Source: Dichomitus squalens LYAD-421 SS1
Taxonomy: Eukaryota; Basidiomycota; Agaricomycetes; Polyporales; Polyporaceae
Assembly: GCF_000275845.1 (NCBI RefSeq)
Contig: NW_006766958.1
Coordinates: 30,406 to 71,740 of the forward strand
Length of the DNA stretch: 41,335 bases
Direction of reading: 5' to 3'
Below are positions 34,693-41,335 of this stretch, one piece after another. Below the pieces are notes generated by a model, which had not been told where the DNA came from, ran no database searches, and was given only the letters and a program-made list of their open reading frames with translations. The stretch's first letter is position 1. Each line of letters begins with the position of its first letter. Position numbers and translations under genes: made by a program.

Positions 34693-35895
34693 TGAGGCGT
34701 GCTCGCATCTTGCCATGTAGCTTGCGGGCGAATAGCCTTTGCTCCTGCTGTACTGTGCCTATACCCTCTCCTGCGGCCCCAGGTTGACGCATCTGTGTCC
34801 GTCCTCCCCGCCTGCATTAGACCGTCTTCCATCATCAATCTACCTCCATACGTTGTGGCTTAGAACTTTTGATCATAACTTATTCCATCGCTTGCTTAGT
34901 ACTGTAACATACTCCCTTATCCCGAGCTCCTGTTATTGTAGCGTCTCATCGCATCGAGTTGGGCCATTGAGAGCCAAACTGTAGATATATATTGACTCGC
35001 CTCTTGTCCGTTCCACCCCACTCTTTACGAGTCAGGATCTGGGATCCCTGACATCAATTGGGCGAATCTAAATGTACTCCCATCCGCGGCGAGGGGCCCA
35101 AAGTCACGGTTGCGTCCACCCTTCTTTTCGGGTTTTCTCGTGAAGGTGCTTGAGCATCCGCGGCGCTGGCGGATGAGTTATCTGATGTCCGCAATGCCTC
35201 TTCCGAGTCCGTGGTTGTTCCTGTTACCGTGAACGCCGGCGACTCTAAGAGAGCCATGAGCGCACCGTCTCTCTTTCTGCTCATCTCTATGCATGCATTG
35301 AAGCTGACGCCTCAAATTGTATGCTCCTCCAGTCAGCGGGAGTCCATTAGACCTTCTCGCTTTGAATCCCACACTCGCTTAGGACTCCGTGAGGTAGAGA
35401 CACTTCTGTTCAAGCTAAGTCGCCACGATGGCCTCCGCTTTGGGCCAGTGAGATTTGTGACCGAAGTTTTTAAGACCTTCGATCGAGCGCTTGTCGAGAT
35501 ATTTTCCAACAATTAGACGCCTTCAAGCTTCAAGTCACGGTGGCACCGGTTGGCGACGATGCTCAACACCGTCGACGCATCAGCAACCGCCGTATCTCTC
35601 ATGCTCATTCATAGCTACCCAATGCTATTCAGCTCCGTACCGCATCTACACCGCTTCGGAAACTGTCGCGGTGTGGCCTCTCTCTACGTAAATTGTCCTC
35701 TTACGGGCATCATGATCGGATGATCTCTTACAACTTGGGCCGACGCTTAGTGCTTAGGCCTCACGCACCCCCCCCGGACAATTGTGCCTACGGAAATCTC
35801 CGTAGCAGTCTTTCATTGTCTTATGATCTTTCCATCTTCTTACATGTCGACCAACTCTTCAACTCTGCCCTCTCCTTCTACCCGTGCCACCCACC
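34693..35895. other. Intergenic between genes F and G; one unassigned open frame
   Basis: 1.2 kb with no recognised gene. A + strand frame is open from 35154 to its stop at 35516 (about 120 codons); the best protein-like piece is near its end (LREVETLLFKLSRHDGLRFG). It has no motif I know and no clear start, so it may be a fragment or chance. The last 100 nt are C/T-rich and lead to gene G. Confidence 0.3.
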
Positions 35896-38532
35896 ATGGC
35901 CCACTCAGTGGTCACGATTGAGCTGGACAACGAGGAGTTCTCGCGCGCTTTTCTTCAACCACCCCATATAACCGTGCGAGACAGACGTGCTGGCCTGTTC
36001 CCTTTCGCCTCGCTCAAGTACGCGAACGACTTGGAACCGACGACGATTTCGAAATTTTTCGTGAGTATTAGTCTGAACTGTTCGTGGCTCGGCTGAGTCG
36101 TCCACCAGGTTTCAGCGGTTGGTGGCCATCACCTCATAACCGGGTCAACGCTTGTGCGGCAATACTCCGATCCGCCCTCTCTCGATGAGTCTCACCGCAG
36201 ACCTGACGCCGCAATTTTCCGTTCCCTCTCTGTACCCAGGCGTGGACGAGCTCACTGGGCGGACCAGAGAGTCCCGGTCGTATTCTTCAGCCACGTCCCT
36301 GGCGCTGATCCTTTCAGTTCCGCAGACTCCGTCCAGTTGTTCAGCAAAACTGGACGCGAACGTAAGAAGCGACTCGAGCAGCTGTCTGCCACCGCCGAGC
36401 TCCTCTTCGCCGCCCAGCATCGCGTTTTTCTCTTCATGCTCGTCGTCTTTGGGCGAAATTTTCGACTCGTCCGCTGGGATCGTTCAGGAGTCGTTGCCAC
36501 ACCTCTCACAGACTACTACAAGCGACCTACAATGCTATGTGACTGCTTGCGGCGGCTCTCTCTTCTCGACGACTCCTCCCTCGGGTTCGACACTACCGCC
36601 ACCCGCCTTCCGAGTCGCGATCCCGACTACCTTCGCATGGATATCGCCGCAGCACACCATGGCACCGACATCGATCACTCCGAACGTCATGTAGAAGAAG
36701 GCGAGCTTGAGGAAGTGCCAATGTTTCGATACGTACGCTCCCTCTTCCGAGATAGCCTCTCCGGGGATTGGCCACGCTACAGACTTCAAGTTCAGGACGG
36801 CGATAGCCTGCGCTCCTATCTCGTGGGAAAGCCCATTTTCCGTGGATCCGGCACCACCGGGCGCGGCACGCGAGGTTACGTCGCTTTTGACAGCGAAACA
36901 GGATGCTTCGTGTGGCTCAAGGATACCTGGCGCGCATCTGCCATGGCCACCGAAAGAGAGGGCGATGTCCTGCGTCAACTCAACGATGCTGGCATAGAGA
37001 ATGTTCCGACTCTGGAATGCCACGGAGACGTACACGATCAGGCCACCGTCACCGACATATGGTGGGAGCGTAAGCACGCTCCTAGCTCGACGTCACCGCA
37101 CTCCCCTTCCTCATCACCCTCGACATCGTCTACACGCGCAGCGGATTCGACCACTGGTCGAAAGCGTAAGAGAGGACATGAGTTCTCGGGCGAAGATGGC
37201 GCTCCACGATCGATGAGTCGAGAGGGCACACTGGCAACCGCTGACCCTCTGCAACACTACATCCACTACCGCGTCGTCGTGAAGGAGATCGCTATGCCGC
37301 TCAAGAAGTTCAAAAGCGGAAAGCAACTCGTATCTATCGTCCTCGACTGCCTGCATGGTGAGATCTACTTGTTCCTGTCAAATCTTAGTCCTGACACTTG
37401 ACGTCGTAGCGCACCGCCACGCCTCCACCAACCCCGCAATCCTCCGCCTTCATCGCGACGTTAGCGGAGATAACATCCTCATCTATCCCAGGATCCGGCC
37501 TGACAAGGACGGGAAGGGCGCTTCGATAGTTTGGTCGGGCCTTCTCATCGATTGGGAGCTCTCCTTGCCTAGAGATTCTGAAGAAGTACCGCAGTTGGTG
37601 AAGGGAGTCCGCCTGGTTCGTCCTCAAGTTCTTTTATGAGTCTACCACCATTACCAAACACAATTCACTGCTACCAGGGAACACGTCAGTTCATGTCCGT
37701 CAGTTTGTTGGATAATCCGCTTCAGCCCGTCAGAGTATCAGACGAGCTAGAGTCGTTCCTCCACGTCCTGGTCTACTATTCCGTCGCCTACGTGCGTTCC
37801 AACTGCACTAGCCCCAACTCCTGGATAAACAACTACTTTTTCTACTGCGGCATGCCGAACGCATACACTGGCGGTCTCAAGTCGATAGCCGTCGAGCATG
37901 ACGGATACCTTAGCACGCTGGTGCCCGAAGGGCCGTTGCTCTTCCGCAGCCCGATGGATGGGCTCCTCGGAACGCTTCTTTGGAGCTTCAAGGCGCATTA
38001 CGATGTGATGGAGTTCGAAGCTCAGAAGGCGCGCTCACCGTCACCCCCTTCCCCTTCGTCGTCGAGAAGTAAGGAGAGCCCTGTGGACGCTCGCGCAGCT
38101 CTCGCTGCCCGGAATTTCTTGCCTGTGACAAGCCTAGAAGACAACCCAGAGTTGACTGAGTACATGGCGAAATTCAAGGCCCGTGTACCGCTAGACAACA
38201 CACCCACGGACGAGGACCGTCAATGCGCTAGCCTTGTCGCAGACCATTCCTTCGTGATCGATTTCATCGACAAGTTGCTCCGTTATAACGACTGGCCAGA
38301 CGATGATCGCTTACCTCAGCCTCCGGCTCCGCCATCACCTTCTTCCGAACAAGACGTTGAACAAGAGTCCGAGGAATCTGCCCCCTCTCCGAAGCGACGT
38401 CGCAAGGTCGCTCCTACTAGGGAGACGATACGTGCAGCTCCTTCCCGCTCACAATCGTCGATGCGCCTCACGCGCAGTCGGACTCGGGCCGCTGCACTCC
38501 AGGGAAGCCGATTAAAACGTCGAAGGGCTTAG
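35896..38532 (+). CDS. FunK1-type fungal protein kinase, short class (gene G)
   Basis: Predicted exons are 35896-36060, 36109-37357, 37410-37615 and 37678-38532 (824 aa), intron phases 0, 1, 0. The ATG context CACCATGG is strong. The N-terminal module keeps a PD (HRRPDAAIF) and HWADQRVP, but E-x-K has become VVFFS. Kinase landmarks are GRGTRGYVAFD (about 305), FVWLKDTWRAS, GRKRKRGHEF in the linker, KEIAMPLKKF, HRDVSGDN (486-493) and IDWE (518-521). Exon 4 begins GTRQFMSVSLL, a divergent form of the GTYQFMSVNLL segment. Intron 3 uses a GTTCGT donor, as in gene E. The tail is basic but of different sequence from its neighbours (PKRRRKVAP, then GSRLKRRRA). Catalytic residues are complete. Confidence 0.9.
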
Positions 38533-40276
38533 ATGACGGTTGGAGTATACTGCTGTCATTGCCATGGAGTATACGATGCCTGCGTTACGTACATCCGCAT
38601 CAGTACCTTCCGGCTTCGGTCGACCACTTCCTCTACCCCACCCCTATGCTGACTACCTTCTATCATCAGTATATCTATACGCCCATGTTGATTGGAAAAG
38701 GTGTTCTGTTTGTTTTTGCGTCTCCTATCCGTTTTCAATAGACTTGTTCTTGGGGCTCCGTGTTCCTATACTTACGACTTAGTTGAGCCTAGCTCTTTCT
38801 TCTCCAACTTCTCCTCCTCTTCATTCTAATCGTAACTTATCCAGTGTCATTTGAAAATGAATCATAGATTTCCTATTCAACTTTATACGCACTTATCACT
38901 GTACTCGGCCACGAAGCCGTGTTGCATTTGTGCTGAGTTCCTTTGGCATCACTGGCACTGCAGTCCAGCACAACCCCAATCTCGATCGGGCGCTTGTGAT
39001 GGCGGCACCCCACTAGACGCCCCGCCGTCACAATATTTTCTACCGTCGTGCTGCTAAGCTTGACATCGATACACCAATGTTCAATCTAGCTCTTGCATAT
39101 GCTACCTTCATCATCTTTGCGGCTGTTTATGAATGCCTGCCTATTCTAAAAGTCCTCGCAGCGCTAGATCAAATGTTTCAGAGTCGCAAGTTATTGTTAA
39201 GCCTCAGATCGTCAAGTTCGCAAGTCTCAACCGTGTCATTTGTCATCCTGTATGCTGGTGGAAAGGACGCATTTGCCACGTTGGAGACATAAAATAGCGC
39301 CTAAGGTACGTCTTCCATAGAATCCAGTGGCCCTGCTCGATAGGCAGTAGACGTCTCCCGTGGAAAGGAATGTCATTCTGACATCGGGTGCATGCTCTTA
39401 GTACCATCCTCCTAGAGCTGGCAACGCGGGCGCATGATGATCCTCGTAGTCTCACTCATAAACCTGATCCTAGGTTTTAGATTGCATAACCCTCATATTC
39501 TAGTGATATGACTGCTGTGGGCATAACTGATCAGCCGCACTGCCCGGAGGACGACACAGGAAGAGCCCTGTAACTCCGGCGCAGATATGTGTGTGTTGAG
39601 TCTGATACTATCTGACCCCTAGAGCAGGTCGCATCTGTCGTGTGTAGTCTCTGTAGTATTTAGGAGGCGCCCGTGTGGTTCGTAACAAAGAAGGCTACCG
39701 CTTAGATAGTTTTGCGTTCTGAGGCGAGTGCTGCAATCCTGATGTCTCTTGCGTGCTACGCTTTCTGACATATTGACATCAGGAAACATCCGTTGCATAT
39801 ACATAAGGACAACAATCCTTGAAGAGTTCCGATAAGAATGGGTCGGACGAGTGTTGGGGGCCTTTCACGGCAGGCAAAGCGCGATGGTCCAGGTGAGGAA
39901 ATCTATGCTAAATATACGGGCCATGCAACGTGCCCATAAGATTACCCAAATCACAAAGAGGGATACAAAGGCCCACTGGAATTGCTAAGGTCAGGTTGCG
40001 TTGCCCATAAATGCCACACAAATTTCCCTGCTTGGAGCCTGGCGCTTTTCCCGCCGTGTTTGCACCCTCGAAAAAGGTCACAGGTCATGAGTATGCGCGA
40101 GGACCGCCCGCTTTTTGCCGGGCCGTCGCACAATTGTTCTCCTGTTGACTCCGCCGCCGTGCTCACGACATTTCAACCACACCTTGTCACGATCCTGAGG
40201 CCTAACCACCCATCATCCCGACGCCAACTCCAGAATTGCTCCTCAACCTGACTCCTCGACCGCCGCGACTCGCACC
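38533..40276. other. Intergenic between genes G and H
   Basis: The longest gap in the right half, 1.7 kb. No gene, tRNA or kinase relic is seen. Short open frames on both strands lack motifs. The last 120 nt before gene H are C-rich. Confidence 0.4.
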
Positions 40277-40963
40277 ATGGCCTCGGCTCAAATAGAGTCT
40301 TCTCCTCTGCAACCGCGTAAAGCCAACGGTCTCGACGAGAATGTGCAGAAACCCAAGCTTGAGGAGTATCGAGCCAAATCGGAAGAAGACATGCATGACC
40401 GTTACGTGGAGTCAGGAAGCCCAGAGGAATTCTTGAATGTTCTCCTACCCTTTCACCCCCGGACGAACATGCGTCCTCGGCACCGCACCAATCCCTTCGA
40501 GAGTATGGAGGACGCGGATTCGTGGACCGAAGCTACGGTGGTAGACGAGTTTGTGAGCCACACACGCTCGTTTCTAGTGTAGCCTGGACTGACAACGACT
40601 AGGTCAAAGTCCTGAATAACCACAAACTCTGCCCAAAATTGGCTTTCCGTCGCTCTGAGTCTCGACCTCACTCCAAGGTTACGGATAGTACAGCGCAGCG
40701 GATCGACTGTGGTTTCTTTCGCCCTAGTGAAGCTCCAAATGATGGTCGCCCACATTGGGAGCTCCAACTCGTGCCTGTGGAGTTCAAGAATCGCAAAGAT
40801 GGCGACAAGTATGACCCATTTGTCGATGAAGACATTGAACACCTCGATACCGTATTGGAGTCACAGGCGAAGTCGCGCAAGGCAGTCCGTCAACAGATTA
40901 TTTCAGATAGTGATCTCGTTTTTTCCATGCAGCATCGCACCTTTGTGTTCATGCTTCTCGTAC
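40277..40963 (+). pseudogene. FunK1-type kinase, long class, cut by an insertion (gene H)
   Basis: Exons 40277-40552 and 40603 onward (phase 0 intron, 50 nt) encode a long-class N-terminus: LEEYRAKSEEDM and EEFLNVLLP in exon 1, then D127 (RIDCGF), E152-x-K154 (VPVEFKNR) and QHRTFVFMLLV. In genes A and D the next residues are IGRRFRI or IGRKFRI and WDRAG. Here the homology stops at about 40963 and the DNA changes to palindromic CAAGTACC/ACTTGG repeats. The kinase half is not in the window; it could lie beyond the insertion. The Tyr of Q-x-x-x-Y is already changed (QIISD). Up to the break there is no stop or frameshift, so the insertion looks recent. Confidence 0.85.
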
Positions 40964-40978
40964 ATCAGGAAAACGTCA

Positions 40979-41150
40979 CGGACTTGTACAGGTACTTGGG
41001 GTACTTGGCCAAGTACCTCAAGTATCCCAAGTACCTCAAGTACCCCAAGTCCAATGGACTTGGCCAAGTCGGGTGGGTCGACTTGGCCAAGTACCAGGTA
41101 CTTGGCCAAGTCCTCCAAGTCCCTGTTCAAGTTCATGCCCAAGTTCACTG
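40979..41150. repeat. Palindromic CAAGTACC/ACTTGG repeat cluster
   Basis: Short units of CAAGTACC, CAAGTCC and their complements recur about every 8-12 nt, forming several perfect palindromes such as ACTTGGCCAAGT (41011, 41069, 41086 and 41104 regions). The same words on both strands make the stretch able to fold on itself. Its chance open frames read as Leu/Gly/Val or Lys/Tyr repeats and are not genes. Confidence 0.85.
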
Positions 41151-41266
41151 TGAGATGTATTGAATAATATAGATGATATGCATGGAAGTAAATCATAGAA
41201 CAGCTGCTCTTGATCAAGGTCAAGTGTACGATATTTGTTAGTGGGTGCAGCGGCGGCAAAAAAAAT

Positions 41267-41335
41267 GCCACCACAGGGAATTGAACCAGCAACCTGCAAT
41301 CTCAGTGTCCAACACAGCATGTTCAACCACTACAC
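41267..41335 (-). other. tRNA-like sequence with Pol III-type T run (partial)
   Basis: Read on the minus strand, GTGTAGTGGTT resembles an A box and GGTTCAATTCC is close to the B box consensus. The 3' end GGTGGCA is followed by eight T (41258-41265 as A on the + strand), a Pol III terminator. The T stem pairs poorly and the anticodon stem is weak, so it looks like a decayed tRNA or the head of a tRNA-derived SINE. A TGG triplet sits where a Pro anticodon could be, but I would not assign it. The 5' end is outside the window. Confidence 0.5.

Larger units (their letters stand above)
40963..41335. mobile_element. Inserted repeat element, partial (runs off the window)
   Basis: Starts where gene H homology ends. 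It opens with palindromic repeats (40979-41150), continues with about 110 nt of A/T-rich unique sequence, and then has a run of eight A and a tRNA-like sequence on the minus strand. The class is not clear: no transposase frame is visible, and the right end and any target-site duplication lie outside the window. Confidence 0.55.

Noticed and set aside
40903..41326. Open frames rich in Leu, Gly and Val on the minus strand
   Set aside because: They are translations of the palindromic CAAGTACC/ACTTGG repeats and have no independent support.
1..41335. CRISPR arrays, bacterial operons or riboswitches
   Set aside because: Introns, the gene families and the tRNA all indicate a fungal nuclear genome; no regularly spaced repeats of CRISPR type are present.

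Overview
This is nuclear DNA of a fungus, most likely a mushroom-forming basidiomycete (Agaricomycetes; a polypore-like genome is a guess). The evidence is many short introns (about 48-67 nt) with GT...AG ends, GC-rich coding exons, an intronless tRNA-Phe with a Pol III T-run, and above all a tandem array of FunK1-type fungal protein kinases (Pfam Pkinase_fungal family), a family known to be expanded in Agaricomycetes.

Layout. Positions 1-2250 are mostly non-coding, with one relic of a FunK1 C-terminal tail (about 1080-1207). A single-pass membrane protein gene with a long Ser/Pro-rich tail occupies about 2263-4030. The kinase array then runs to the end, all on the + strand: gene A (4777-7704), gene B (8313-10897), tRNA-Phe (11875-11947), gene C (12841-15472), a graveyard of relics (about 15940-22450) that includes a divergent segmental duplication around one small secreted cysteine-rich protein (17999-18318), gene D (23536-26377), gene E (26938-29535), a kinase fragment (29935-30480) abutting an unidentified minus-strand relic (30477-31260), gene F (32080-34692), gene G (35896-38532), and gene H (from 40277), which is cut at about 40963 by an inserted palindromic repeat element that runs past the window end and carries a tRNA-like sequence.

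The kinase genes share four exons with intron phases 0, 1, 0 at equivalent places. They form two classes. The long class (A, D, H) has a 92-103 residue first exon and keeps an N-terminal D...E-x-K...Q-x-x-x-Y pattern (the Y is lost in H), reminiscent of PD-(D/E)XK nucleases. The short class (B, C, E, F, G) has a 52-55 residue first exon and has mostly lost those residues while keeping the kinase part. The most interesting hypothesis is that these proteins are nuclease-fold plus kinase fusions, with the nuclease-like half decaying after duplication. Most members also carry a KRKR-type basic cluster inside the kinase and a basic C-terminal tail, which suggests action in the nucleus.

All exon boundaries were placed by eye from splice consensus and alignment between paralogues. 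No database search was run.
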